From: Bacillus pumilus | GTDB lineage: Bacteria; Bacillota; Bacilli; Bacillales; Bacillaceae | NCBI RefSeq assembly: GCF_009937765.1 | Contig: NZ_CP047089.1 | Coordinates: 2,850,272 to 2,914,271, forward strand | Direction: 5' to 3' | DNA: 64,000 nucleotides | Shown here: positions 54,896 to 64,000 of the stretch, piece by piece | Numbering within the stretch: position 1 is the first letter of the stretch | Layout of the letters: each line of letters opens with the position of its first letter | The notes under the pieces: model-generated | What the model was told of the DNA's origin: nothing | Seen by the model: only the letters and a program-made list of their open reading frames with translations | The model's database searches: none | Translations under genes and position numbers: made by a program

Positions 54896-55652
54896 GAAAC
54901 GTAAAAAACATGATCACGATGACCATGTAGATGAATCTTGGCTGATCCCTTATGCCGATCTTCTAACGCTTCTACTCGCTCTCTTCATTGTGCTTTTTGC
55001 ATCTAGTTCGATTGATGCGGCAAAATATGAACAGATGGCTAAGTCTTTTAATGTCGTCTTTACAGGCGGTACTGGTGTCATGGATCAATCCAGCATGCAA
55101 AGTACTGAAGAAACTGAAAATAGCAACCAGACCAAGAAAGCAGCGGAAGAAGATGAAGAAGCTAAAGCGAAAGCTCGAGATCATGCTGTTCTCACAAAGG
55201 TCAAAAAGCAAGTGGATTCCTTCATTGCTAATAAGAAACTTGGAGCTAAGCTCGAAACAAAGCTGACGGACGAAGGTTTGCTCATTACGATAGAAGACAG
55301 TATCTTCTTTGATTCTGGCCGAGCAGTTATTCGCCCTCAAGATGTCCCGTTAGCAAAGGAAATTTCAAAACTACTCGTTATTAACCCCGCTCGTGACATC
55401 GTCATTAGCGGACATACTGATAATGTACCGATCAGAAATTCAGATTTTGAATCCAATTGGTATTTAAGTGCCATACGTGCTGTAAACTTTTTGAGTATTC
55501 TTCTTGAAAACAGCAATTTAAACCAAGAGAACTTTAGCACAAAAGGTTTCGGTGAATTCAAGCCAATCGCTTCAAATGATACAGCAGAAGGCAGAAGTAA
55601 AAACCGACGCGTAGAAGTACTGATTTTACCGATCGAAAAAAAAGCAAAATAA
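54888..55652 (+). CDS. motB: MotB flagellar stator protein
   Basis: 254 residues from ATG 54888. The single membrane helix contains the proton-binding D24 (IPYADLLTLLLALF). A charged linker follows (about 65-115), then an OmpA-like peptidoglycan-binding domain (about 125-250) with ISGHTDNVPIRNSDFESNW. It overlaps the end of motA, so translation is coupled. A terminator follows. Confidence 0.95.
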   Translation: MARKRKKHDHDDHVDESWLIPYADLLTLLLALFIVLFASSSIDAAKYEQMAKSFNVVFTGGTGVMDQSSMQSTEETENSNQTKKAAEEDEEAKAKARDHAVLTKVKKQVDSFIANKKLGAKLETKLTDEGLLITIEDSIFFDSGRAVIRPQDVPLAKEISKLLVINPARDIVISGHTDNVPIRNSDFESNWYLSAIRAVNFLSILLENSNLNQENFSTKGFGEFKPIASNDTAEGRSKNRRVEVLILPIEKKAK

Positions 55653-55679
55653 AAAAGGGAGCCCTCGGCTTCCTTTTTT
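55653..55679 (+). terminator. motAB terminator
   Basis: AAAAGGGAGCC pairs with GGCTTCCTTTT, ending in T run. It also faces the convergent mhqR. Confidence 0.85.
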
Positions 55680-55681
55680 AT

Positions 55682-56137
55682 TTATTCTTTATGATCATAT
55701 AAATGTTTTGCACGCAGTCCCACATGTTTAAGCATGTCAATGCAGGCATCCTTCTCTTCTTCGCTCAGGACACTGATCATCTCATGAATTTCTTTCGCAT
55801 GATCTGGGAAGATATCATCAAGCAAAGCTCGTCCCTGCTCGGTAATATGCGCAAATGTGACCCTGCGGTCTTCTGCACAGGCCTTACGACTGAGGAGTTC
55901 TTTCTTCTCCAATTTATCGACCACATACGTGATGCTGCCGCTTGCAAGTAAAATCTTATCACCGATTTGCTGAAGTGGCTGATCCCCTTTATGATACAGT
56001 AATTCTAATACCGCAAATTCAGTCGGATTCAGTCCGTGCTTCACAATATGTTTGTTCATGTGATGATTAATTGAGCGATAGGCACGTGATAATACAATAA
56101 ATAATTTTAAAGATTTTTCAACATTATGATTTTCCAT
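55682..56137 (-). CDS. mhqR: MhqR (YkvE), MarR-family quinone-stress repressor
   Basis: 151 residues from ATG 56137, preceded by AAGGATG. The winged helix reads LLYHKGDQPLQQIGDKILLASGSITYVVDKLEKK (about 52-85, described here in two parts: LLYHKGDQPLQQIGDK then ILLASGSITYVVDKLEKK). B. subtilis MhqR represses dioxygenases and azoreductases that respond to catechol and quinones. Position between motB and kinD matches. No target gene lies in the window except possibly its own. Confidence 0.83.
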   Translation of the reverse strand: MENHNVEKSLKLFIVLSRAYRSINHHMNKHIVKHGLNPTEFAVLELLYHKGDQPLQQIGDKILLASGSITYVVDKLEKKELLSRKACAEDRRVTFAHITEQGRALLDDIFPDHAKEIHEMISVLSEEEKDACIDMLKHVGLRAKHLYDHKE

Positions 56138-56339
56138 TTTTTTATCATCCTTTATGAAATGCAACCCACTAATGTGACATTAATAAACAATAAGTAAAAT
56201 GTCAACATCTTGATCTATCTTTAGCATGAAAATGAGACCAGAACGAATCACCTAATTTTTTAAAAATCACACAAGTCATCGTAATAAAGATAGGTTCAAT
56301 GCTATAATAAGTCTATTAGGTAATACGTTGGAGCGATGA

Positions 56340-57848
56340 ATGATGAGTATACTGAAAGGGCTTTGGAAGAAGATCAGGCTGTACCTTATTTTGGTCATGA
56401 TTCCAACCCTAATCATTAGTTATTTTATCTACGAAAAAGAAACGGAAAAAATTGATTTAAAAAACAAACAAACTGCTACACTTATGTTAAATATTCACAA
56501 AAACCAAATGAATTATTTAATTAGTGAAACAGAAGCAAGATTAACTTCACTTGCCATGGGATTTGACCAGCCTCTCAAGACGAAAAAAGTACATAACATC
56601 CTAGAGAAAATCTATAAACAAGAACCTCGTTTTTCAGGTCTGTATCTCCTAGACAAAAAAGGAAATGTAACTGTAAGCACCACACCTTTAAAGGAAAAAA
56701 TTAACCTATCATTCAGAGATTACTTTAAGCGCATTCAAGTGACCAAGCAGACGGTGATCACAGATAACTATGTGAGCCGAATTACGAAACAGCGGATTCT
56801 TTCCATTTGTGTGCCTGTGCTGGATGAAAACGAAGAAGTCACCAATGTGCTAGTCGCCGCCATTCAAATTGATTATTTAAGAAATATAATGAATGTATTG
56901 AACCCTGATCTTCATTTTCAGATGCTGAATCAAAATGGACATGTTGTGTTTACAAGTGGCCCACAACCAGCATCAGAAAATGGTAGCACTGTGTCTACAT
57001 ATTTAGATGAAAACAGCTGGAAGCTGGAGGTCTATCCGCAGCGCGCTTCTACAGGTGAAGTGCTGTCTGTTATGCTGATCCCTTTATCCAGTGCTTTTAT
57101 TTTATTAAATATTTTATTCACACTTGTTCAATATATCATTTTAAGGCGGCAAACCCAGCAGGAACGTCACCAAAATGAAGCGCAAAAGCTTGAATTAATC
57201 GGAACCCTCGCAGCAAGTACGGCACATGAAATTCGCAACCCCTTAACAGGGATTAGTGGTTTTATACAGCTTTTGCAAAAGAAGTATCACTCTGAAGAAG
57301 ATCAGCTCTATTTTTCTGTCATTGAAGAAGAAATTAAACGAATTAACCAAATCGTCAGTGAGTTTCTTGTATTAGGGAAACCAACAGCAGAAAAATGGCA
57401 GAATAACTCTGTAAAAGAAATTGTAAGTGAGATCATGCCGATCGTTTTCTCTGAGGCGAACCTGTATAATGTTGAGGTTGATCTGCAAATTAATACAATT
57501 CAAGATGTTGGGGTCTATTGCACAAAGGATCATATTAAACAAGTTGTATTAAATGTTGCGAAGAACTCGTTAGAAGCGATGCCAAATGGCGGTCATTTGA
57601 AGATTTTGATTGAGGCTGAAAAAGACCATGTCATTATTAAAGTGAAAGATACAGGCGAGGGCATACAAGAAGAAATGTTAAAACATATCTTCCTCCCTTT
57701 TATTACGTCGAAGGAAAAAGGAACAGGTCTTGGACTTGTCGTGTGTAAACGAATCATTTCGATGTATGGCGGAACAATTGATATCGAGAGCGAAGTGAAT
57801 AAAGGAACAACTGTCATGATCATGCTTCCTTCTGCTCACTCAGCATAG
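56340..57848 (+). CDS. kinD: KinD sporulation sensor histidine kinase
   Basis: 502 residues. TM1 (about 11-28), an extracellular Cache domain (about 40-230) and TM2 (about 240-262) are followed by a HisKA domain with STAHEIRNPLTGISGF (about residue 292) and an HATPase_c domain with NVAKNSLEAMP, DTGEGI and GTGLGL. It feeds phosphate into the Spo0F-Spo0A relay in B. subtilis, in part in response to biofilm and osmotic cues. The divergent mhqR and the opposing spo0E-type gene keep B. subtilis order. TTGGAG precedes the ATG. Confidence 0.9.
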   Translation: MMSILKGLWKKIRLYLILVMIPTLIISYFIYEKETEKIDLKNKQTATLMLNIHKNQMNYLISETEARLTSLAMGFDQPLKTKKVHNILEKIYKQEPRFSGLYLLDKKGNVTVSTTPLKEKINLSFRDYFKRIQVTKQTVITDNYVSRITKQRILSICVPVLDENEEVTNVLVAAIQIDYLRNIMNVLNPDLHFQMLNQNGHVVFTSGPQPASENGSTVSTYLDENSWKLEVYPQRASTGEVLSVMLIPLSSAFILLNILFTLVQYIILRRQTQQERHQNEAQKLELIGTLAASTAHEIRNPLTGISGFIQLLQKKYHSEEDQLYFSVIEEEIKRINQIVSEFLVLGKPTAEKWQNNSVKEIVSEIMPIVFSEANLYNVEVDLQINTIQDVGVYCTKDHIKQVVLNVAKNSLEAMPNGGHLKILIEAEKDHVIIKVKDTGEGIQEEMLKHIFLPFITSKEKGTGLGLVVCKRIISMYGGTIDIESEVNKGTTVMIMLPSAHSA

Positions 57849-57861
57849 CTGAAACATTCAG

Positions 57862-57892
57862 CCGGTTTTGCTTAGGCAAGACCGGTTTTTTT
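57862..57892 (+). terminator. kinD terminator
   Basis: CCGGTTTTGC pairs with GCAAGACCGG (one wobble pair), followed by a T run. Confidence 0.85.
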
Positions 57893-57895
57893 ATG

Positions 57896-58138
57896 TCAAT
57901 AAGAGGGACGGTTCACAGATAGCAGACTCATTTGAGAGACAAGATCATGAAAGGAGGGGGCAGATTGTTTCTCATGAAAAAGGAGATACTGATACTCATT
58001 CATCAGGTTGTCCAGTTCTTGACTATATTTAATTGTCGTCTCACCAGTGTAGCCTTCTGCTTGAGCAGCTTCTACCATCTGTTTTCTCTTCTCGTCAATT
58101 GACATTAGCAATTGCTCTTTTCTTACATAACTATTCAT
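57896..58138 (-). CDS. spo0E: Spo0E-type aspartyl phosphatase
   Basis: 80 residues. The signature SQELD lies at 39-43 (KYSQELDNLM), between two helices, as in Spo0E, YisI and YnzD. These proteins dephosphorylate Spo0A-P and delay sporulation. GGGAGCTGA precedes the ATG. In B. subtilis spo0E lies beside kinD, so this is probably Spo0E itself. A phosphatase next to its opposing kinase is a meaningful pair. Confidence 0.85.
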   Translation of the reverse strand: MNSYVRKEQLLMSIDEKRKQMVEAAQAEGYTGETTIKYSQELDNLMNEYQYLLFHEKQSAPSFHDLVSQMSLLSVNRPSY

Positions 58139-58394
58139 GATCTCAGCTCCCGCAATAAATTCGACTGTCTATGCTCAAATTGATCCGACACCAAAATTAT
58201 ACTTTATTTGTAAATTAAATTAAATATGCTTATTTTATTTAATTTTTTACAGCCTAAAGACCTCTTACCCACTCTTATTTGGGGGTAAACTTCAAATTTG
58301 GACAGGACTGACACATGGATTAAACAGAATTTTATCCTATGCTGAAGATCAAAATCAACTATTTTCTTTCTCGTTTTATACCTATTTTCCTAAA
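58139..58394. other. AT-rich upstream region of spo0E
   Basis: No gene. On the minus strand TATAAT (58201-58196) with TTTAAT 17 bases upstream is a possible promoter. The very AT-rich block at 58195-58250 could bind AbrB, which is known to act at spo0E in B. subtilis, but no site can be read. Confidence 0.4.
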
Positions 58395-58432
58395 AAAAAG
58401 CTGATCTTCCGCCTCATGCGGAATGATCAGCT
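58392..58432 (-). terminator. Terminator of the mtnWXBD operon
   Basis: AGCTGATC plus TTCCGC pair with GCGGAA and GATCAGCT (one unpaired T); on the minus strand an eight-base T run follows. Confidence 0.9.
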
Positions 58433-58439
58433 CTTGTCA

Positions 58440-58967
58440 TTAAACCGTTTCTTCCTCGTAAATTGGCACCCAGCCCTCAGTTGTGACAAATATGCGAACT
58501 GCGACCACTTTTCGATCCTCTTGAAGTGTAAAGTAGTGACGAATATGTGGTGGAACAGAAATTAAATCGCCTGGGTTCAGTCTTACATCAAAAAAGACGC
58601 CATCCTTCCCTTGAATGGCAAAGATTCCATGACCACTTACAATAAAACGGACTTCGTCATCTGTATGGTGATGCTCACGCTGAAAATTTTGGAGCAGGTC
58701 ATCTAGGTTTGGTGTGGCATCAGATAATGAAATCACATCCTGTGATTTGTACCCTCGTTTCTCTGATATACTCTCGATTTCCTTTTGGAAAACAGTCAAA
58801 ATCTCGTCCTTTTCTTCATCTGTTAAATCATACTTTTCTGATAATCGGTTTGGCAGCTTTGCAATATCCCAATGTTCATAAATGACCCCTTGGTTTTCTA
58901 AATAGGCTGCCACCTCTTGTTCGCTTTCAAGTAATGTATTCTCTTCATTATGAATCAAAATCGTCGC
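58440..58967 (-). CDS. mtnD: MtnD acireductone dioxygenase
   Basis: 175 residues from ATG 58967, preceded by AAGGAGG. Cupin metal ligands lie in HHHTDDEVRFIVSGHG and PPHIRHYF. With iron it makes the methionine precursor 4-methylthio-2-oxobutyrate plus formate. It is the last gene of the methionine salvage operon. Confidence 0.93.
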   Translation of the reverse strand, partial: ATILIHNEENTLLESEQEVAAYLENQGVIYEHWDIAKLPNRLSEKYDLTDEEKDEILTVFQKEIESISEKRGYKSQDVISLSDATPNLDDLLQNFQREHHHTDDEVRFIVSGHGIFAIQGKDGVFFDVRLNPGDLISVPPHIRHYFTLQEDRKVVAVRIFVTTEGWVPIYEEETV

Positions 58968-58986
58968 CATGTGCTTTTCCTCCTTT

Positions 58987-59625
58987 TTATGTGACAAGCT
59001 GCTTTTGATAAAGCGTTAATTTTAAGTAGTAGCTAAACAAAAATTCATACGCCTCTAATACTCGTTTTGCTTCAGAGGCAGTTTTTCCCCAGACTGTGAT
59101 GCCGTGATTTCGAATAAGCACAGCACCTGATTCCGACTCTTCAGTGAGATGCTTTGCAAATTGTGCTGCAAGATGCGGAATATGGGCTGGATTTTCAATA
59201 ATCGGTAACGACACTTCTGCATCCTCTTCCCAGTAACCAAGCGCTTTGATGATTTCGTTTCCTTTGAAACGAATCTCGCCCTTATCCCCATACAGCTCAG
59301 AGATCACATTATTGTCGATAGTATGGACATGGAGACAGCAGCCTGCATTCGTCCGCTCATACACATATGTGTGAAGTTGTGTTTCAGCTGATGGTCTAAG
59401 CGGTACGTCAGGATCAACAGGGTTACCTGCTGCATTTACTAAAACAAAGTCTTCATCTGTTTCTTTTCGTTTATCTTTGCCGCTTGCCGTCACCAAAAAC
59501 GTGATTGGATCATCCGACACCTTAATCGATAAATTGCCGCTTGTTCCGTAAAACCAGTCTCTTTGTGCCAGTTCACGTTTGACGTCTGCTAGCTCCTGCC
59601 AGCGCTTGTTCTTTTCGTCTGCCAT
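58987..59625 (-). CDS. mtnB: MtnB methylthioribulose-1-phosphate dehydratase
   Basis: 212 residues, class II aldolase fold. Zinc histidines lie in LHVHTIDNN and [20 protein letters not shown] lies near the N-terminus. It removes water from methylthioribulose phosphate. The start overlaps the end of mtnX by 37 bases. Confidence 0.93.
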   Translation of the reverse strand: MADEKNKRWQELADVKRELAQRDWFYGTSGNLSIKVSDDPITFLVTASGKDKRKETDEDFVLVNAAGNPVDPDVPLRPSAETQLHTYVYERTNAGCCLHVHTIDNNVISELYGDKGEIRFKGNEIIKALGYWEEDAEVSLPIIENPAHIPHLAAQFAKHLTEESESGAVLIRNHGITVWGKTASEAKRVLEAYEFLFSYYLKLTLYQKQLVT

Positions 59626-60284
59626 TCCTTCACTTCCTTTATTTGATCAAATTGTGCTTTAAGATCAATAAATGTTTCATACTCTTTATGAACAAGCCCG
59701 AGTTCTTTACATTCGTTTAGCAAGTAGTCACGCGCAAATGTGAGATCCGCATGCTTTGCCGCCTCCACATCGGTGACTGAATCTCCAATCATGATAATGA
59801 AGTCATTCTCACGGGTCAGTTCTCGAATGATTGACGGCTTACAGCATCCGCAGCCATTTTGACATTGCGAATCGCAGGCATGTGGCCATTCAATCTGAAT
59901 ATGCTCTTCGTGAAATGAGGCATGATTGCAATAAATATCCTCTCTTTCCACAATGCCTTCGAGTATGGGATATACAAAAAAGTCCATCCCGCCGCTTAGC
60001 ACATAGAAGGGAATATCAGCCTTTTTCACATGATCAACAAATTGCTTGAATCCTTCTCGAATCTCTGTATCTTCTAAAATAAACGATTGAATGGCTTCTT
60101 TTTGATCACTCTTCAGTAATTGAAACATCTGCCCGACGCCTTCTTGAATGGTGATCTCCTTTGTGAGAACATCGTCCTTCAGCTTCGTCCATTCACTTGG
60201 TGCAAAGTGCTTCATGATGCGAATGATATTATCATTTTTCGTAATGGTTCCATCAAAATCACAACATACAATTGGTTTTTTCAT
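59589..60284 (-). CDS. mtnX: MtnX phosphatase (HAD family)
   Basis: 231 residues. The HAD nucleophile motif is [11 protein letters not shown] at the N-terminus, motif II is [10 protein letters not shown] and motif III is [13 protein letters not shown]. It removes phosphate from the product of MtnW. It starts one base after the mtnW stop and overlaps mtnB. Confidence 0.93.
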   Translation of the reverse strand: MKKPIVCCDFDGTITKNDNIIRIMKHFAPSEWTKLKDDVLTKEITIQEGVGQMFQLLKSDQKEAIQSFILEDTEIREGFKQFVDHVKKADIPFYVLSGGMDFFVYPILEGIVEREDIYCNHASFHEEHIQIEWPHACDSQCQNGCGCCKPSIIRELTRENDFIIMIGDSVTDVEAAKHADLTFARDYLLNECKELGLVHKEYETFIDLKAQFDQIKEVKEWQTKRTSAGRS

Positions 60285-61505
60285 TTATTCTACTACCCTT
60301 CCCCATAATTCAAGTGCTGCTTTTAAGTCTTGGCAAGAAGCTGTCTTCTCTTGGATTGACTCACCATGTATCACCGCATCAATGATCGATCGAAATGCTT
60401 TCCCTCCGCCGATCGCTCCACGAGGATGTCCGTGAATTCCTCCACCAGCATTTATCACATGGTCGAGTCCAAAATCTTTCATCAAAACTGGAACCATTCC
60501 AGGATGAATGCCTGCTGACGGGACTGGGAACGTTTTTTGAACCGAATCCTCTTTTACACAAGCTTCATAGATTCCAAAAGCATCTTTTTTCGGAAGTGCG
60601 ACCGACCCATACGGTGAGGGAAAAAGACTTAAATCAGCGCCAGCATATCGATTTAATTTACCTAAAAGAAGAGAATGGGAGAATCCATATTCAGGTGATG
60701 ATGTCAAAGCGCCGCTTACTGCAGGATGGGCCATAATAGGCAATCGAATATCTGGATCCTCAGCTAAGCTTTGCATGACATCTAGCCCGTAGGCAAAAAC
60801 GTTGAATAAGAGTGCATCCGCTCCGAGTTCAGCTGCCTTTCTTGCTCGATCCCTCAGTTCAAAGGTTCTTCCTGTTAAATGAACAGCATATAGCGTTCGG
60901 TGTCCTGTCTCTTCATATGTTTCTTTTAATATCTTTTTTCCTTCTTTGATTCGATCTTCAAAAGGGGCTAGCGGGCTCTCAAATAAAATTTCATCGTCTT
61001 TGATAAAGTCAACGCCGCCTAATGCTTGTAAACGGAGTTGTTCTTTTAAATCTGTCATATCACGGCCAATGACACCTTTAAAAATACTCATCAACAAAGG
61101 TCGATCAAACACGCCTGTTTTTTTTCGTATGCCATCAATACCAAATACCGGTCCTGGCAGGCTTTTTTTAAATCTATCCGAGAATTGAATGTCCACTAGT
61201 TTCACTTTTCCATCTAGTGAAAGTTTTCCAAAGATCGTCGACAAAACAGCCGGTATATCTGCTGAAAAGTTAGCCTCAGGATAAGCAATGGTCACCTCAG
61301 ATTGATATAGACCGTTCTCGGCTGGGGCAAATTTTTCTGTTACCTTTTCTACCCGGCCTTTATGCTTTTGAAGCTGCTCTTTTTTGAGCTGCGGTAAATC
61401 CGTCCATGATCCAACTGTTAAACCAAGCGCGATCTGCTCCGCTTTTCGGTTCACTTGTTCATCCTCTCGATGTGTTAATACGTATGTTGCCAGTAATTCA
61501 CTCAC
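60285..61505 (-). CDS. mtnW: MtnW diketo-methylthiopentyl-phosphate enolase (RuBisCO-like)
   Basis: 406 residues from GTG 61505, which follows AAAGGGGATT and gives [11 protein letters not shown] as in B. subtilis. RuBisCO-like motifs include [15 protein letters not shown] (metal-binding region) and [16 protein letters not shown]. It is an enolase, not a CO2-fixing enzyme. It is the first gene of mtnWXBD and is preceded by a SAM riboswitch. Confidence 0.94.
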   Translation of the reverse strand: MSELLATYVLTHREDEQVNRKAEQIALGLTVGSWTDLPQLKKEQLQKHKGRVEKVTEKFAPAENGLYQSEVTIAYPEANFSADIPAVLSTIFGKLSLDGKVKLVDIQFSDRFKKSLPGPVFGIDGIRKKTGVFDRPLLMSIFKGVIGRDMTDLKEQLRLQALGGVDFIKDDEILFESPLAPFEDRIKEGKKILKETYEETGHRTLYAVHLTGRTFELRDRARKAAELGADALLFNVFAYGLDVMQSLAEDPDIRLPIMAHPAVSGALTSSPEYGFSHSLLLGKLNRYAGADLSLFPSPYGSVALPKKDAFGIYEACVKEDSVQKTFPVPSAGIHPGMVPVLMKDFGLDHVINAGGGIHGHPRGAIGGGKAFRSIIDAVIHGESIQEKTASCQDLKAALELWGRVVE

Positions 61506-61543
61506 TAGGAATCCCCTTTCGATTGCGTCATACATATGGTCAA

Positions 61544-61590
61544 TAAAAAAACCTCTTCAAGTGCTTAATCAGCGCCTTAAAGAGGTTGTT
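61544..61590 (-). terminator. Riboswitch terminator before mtnW
   Basis: On the minus strand AACCTCTT pairs with AAGAGGTT around an inner stem, followed by a T run. Confidence 0.88.
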
Positions 61591-61609
61591 TCGTATCATT
61601 CATCCGAAT

Positions 61610-61707
61610 CTTATCTCTCAGCGCTTGCTGCAAGAATTAGCACCGTGCTTCATAGAAGTCGGTTGCCGGGCTTCATTGGGCTAGTCCCTCTGCCTACTCT
61701 TGATAAG
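61610..61707 (-). promoter_or_regulatory. SAM riboswitch (S-box) of mtnWXBD
   Basis: On the minus strand CTTATCAAGAGTAGGCAGAG, GACTAGCCC, AAGCCCGGCAACC, GCACGGTGCTAATTC and CTGAGAGATAAG appear in S-box order. SAM binding should favour the terminator and switch the operon off when methionine is ample. Confidence 0.96.
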
Positions 61708-61753
61708 AATATTCAATTTTCTTAAATATTGTCTGAATTATCGCACCGTTTTT

Positions 61754-62944
61754 TCATGTTGTCAATGGCTTATTTTCAAACAGATTCAAGGCAGCAATTC
61801 GCTGAGCGGCTTCTTTTAACCGCTCCTCATTTGTTAAAAGTCCTACTCTGACGTATCCTTCACCGTGAGTACCAAACCCATTCCCAGGTGCCACAACCAC
61901 ATGTGCTTTCTCTAATAATACGTCAGCAAAAGATTCAGATGTATATCCTTCTGGCACCTTTAGCCAAGCAAAAAACGACCCCTTTGGTGCAGTGACCTCC
62001 CAGCCAATCTCCTTGCACGCAGCAATCCACACATTTCGCCGTTTCTCATATCGATTATTCTGCACCTGTACGCACGTTTGGTCGCTTAACAAAGCTTCCA
62101 CTGCCGCATCTTGAGTGGCTTTAAACAGTGAAACAAACAGGTGATCCTGATAAAGCTCAATCGCGTTAATAACAGACGGATTTCCTGCTGCAAATCCGAC
62201 TCTCCAGCCCGCCATATTATACGTTTTAGACAATGTATAAATTTCAATCCCCGTCTCTTTCGCTCCATCTGTTTGCAAAAAGCTGATCGACTTTTCCCCA
62301 TCAAACCCAATGCCGCCGTAGGCAAAATCATGGACAACACAGAGTTTGTGATCTTTAGCGAATGTCACGGTTTCTTCAAAAAATGATTGGCTTGCCGTAG
62401 CACCTGTCGGATTGTTGGGATAATTTAAATACATCAACTTTGCTTTTTTCTTAACATCCTCAGGCAACCGGTCATAGTCAGGTAAAAAATCATTTTGCTC
62501 AAGTAGCGGCATCGTCACCATCTGAGCTCCAGCGAGCACGGCACCTGACCAATAATCAGGATAACCTGGATCTGGAACAAGGAGCGTATCACCCGGATTC
62601 AGCAAGCATTGCGGCAGCTCAACAAGTCCCGCTTTCCCGCCAAATAAAATCGCAATTTCCGTCATCGGATCAAGTGTAACCCCATATTCTCTTTCATAAA
62701 AGGCAGCGGCAGCCTTTTTTAATTTCGCTGTTCCGCGGAATGAGGAGTATTGATGATTTTCAGGTTTTGCGACCGCTTCTTGCATCGCTTTTACAATGTG
62801 CACGGGAGTTGGCTGATCAGGATTTCCCTGTCCTAAATTAATAATATCTGCGCCTTCCTCCACTTTTTTCTGCACTTTTTGCACAAGGGATGCAAAAAAT
62901 TGTGTCGGTAATTGTTTCAATACATCTGACTGCTGAAATTCCAT
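61754..62944 (-). CDS. mtnE: MtnE aminotransferase for methionine salvage
   Basis: 396 residues, class I PLP aminotransferase. The PLP lysine lies in YTLSKTYNMAGWRVGF (about residue 233); NYPNNPTGATAS and DFAYGGI are the other cofactor motifs. It makes methionine from 4-methylthio-2-oxobutyrate. It lies between two S-box genes but no S-box is seen in front of it. Confidence 0.92.
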   Translation of the reverse strand: MEFQQSDVLKQLPTQFFASLVQKVQKKVEEGADIINLGQGNPDQPTPVHIVKAMQEAVAKPENHQYSSFRGTAKLKKAAAAFYEREYGVTLDPMTEIAILFGGKAGLVELPQCLLNPGDTLLVPDPGYPDYWSGAVLAGAQMVTMPLLEQNDFLPDYDRLPEDVKKKAKLMYLNYPNNPTGATASQSFFEETVTFAKDHKLCVVHDFAYGGIGFDGEKSISFLQTDGAKETGIEIYTLSKTYNMAGWRVGFAAGNPSVINAIELYQDHLFVSLFKATQDAAVEALLSDQTCVQVQNNRYEKRRNVWIAACKEIGWEVTAPKGSFFAWLKVPEGYTSESFADVLLEKAHVVVAPGNGFGTHGEGYVRVGLLTNEERLKEAAQRIAALNLFENKPLTT

Positions 62945-63031
62945 TTTTCTTCACCTTCTATTCAAGTTACGTAGCAATACAAACACTGTAATGGATTGTT
63001 TCACGAATTGTAAAGCAATTTTGAAAAAGGA

Positions 63032-63060
63032 TTGACATGTGAACTGCAGCTCTGATAATA
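63032..63060 (+). promoter_or_regulatory. mtnK promoter
   Basis: TTGACA (63032-63037) and ATAATA (63055-63060), spacing 17, about 50 bases before the S-box. Confidence 0.7.
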
Positions 63061-63109
63061 TCTTGAATTAAGAAATGCAAGCAGACACGAAACAATTACA
63101 TATTGATTT

Positions 63110-64000
<891 letters not shown>

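Overview
The window is chromosome of a Bacillus pumilus-group species (pumilus, safensis or altitudinis type). The evidence is the first ~200 bases of a 16S gene with the pumilus-type variable region, and proteins and gene order close to B. subtilis. I read everything by eye; no database search was run.

Region 1 (1-26.5 kb) follows the B. subtilis yfh-yga order: yfhJ (3' end), csbB-yfhO (teichoic acid glycosylation), yfhP, mutY, yfhS, fabL, sspE, ygaB, ntdP, ygaD, ygaE, gsaB, bcp/ygaF, perR, ygzB and ygxA. Two blocks interrupt it. The first (4.2-8.85 kb) holds a FAD monooxygenase, a DinB-like protein and a complete SigO system (yvrL, oxdC, yvrJ, sigO, rsoA), which in B. subtilis lies in the distant yvr region. 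The second (15.7-21.2 kb) is a five-gene dipeptide/oligopeptide ABC transporter.

Region 2 (26.5-27.35 kb) is a junction. A normal rRNA promoter and leader run into a 16S gene that stops after ~200 bases and is followed by hairpins and a 175-bp repeat. Beyond it the gene order jumps to the B. subtilis ykw-ykv-mtn region read backwards: ykwC, an SDR gene, mcpC, splB-splA, ptsI-ptsH-ptsG-glcT-ykvZ, pepQ, pfeT (zosA), stoA-ykvU, ykvT, ykvS, queF-queE-queD-queC, ykvI, clpE, motA-motB, mhqR, kinD, a spo0E-type gene, mtnD-mtnB-mtnX-mtnW, mtnE and the start of mtnK. This fits a large inversion with one end in an rRNA operon, or a wrong assembly join.

Regulatory sites visible: two SAM riboswitches (mtnW, mtnK), a preQ1 riboswitch followed by two tandem terminators (queC), a GlcT-type leader (ptsG), three CtsR boxes (clpE), a Per box at perR, a Per box plus Fur boxes at pfeT, SigD-type promoters at motA and mcpC, and a TetR-type palindrome at the monooxygenase gene.

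The most unusual content is a 175-176 bp element present four times (12464, 27145, 44574, 47517). Every copy sits between two direct copies of a terminator hairpin, and the hairpin differs from site to site. The ends are imperfect inverted repeats, and differences between copies are compensated across predicted stems. It looks like a structured, non-coding mobile element that targets terminators and duplicates the whole hairpin.
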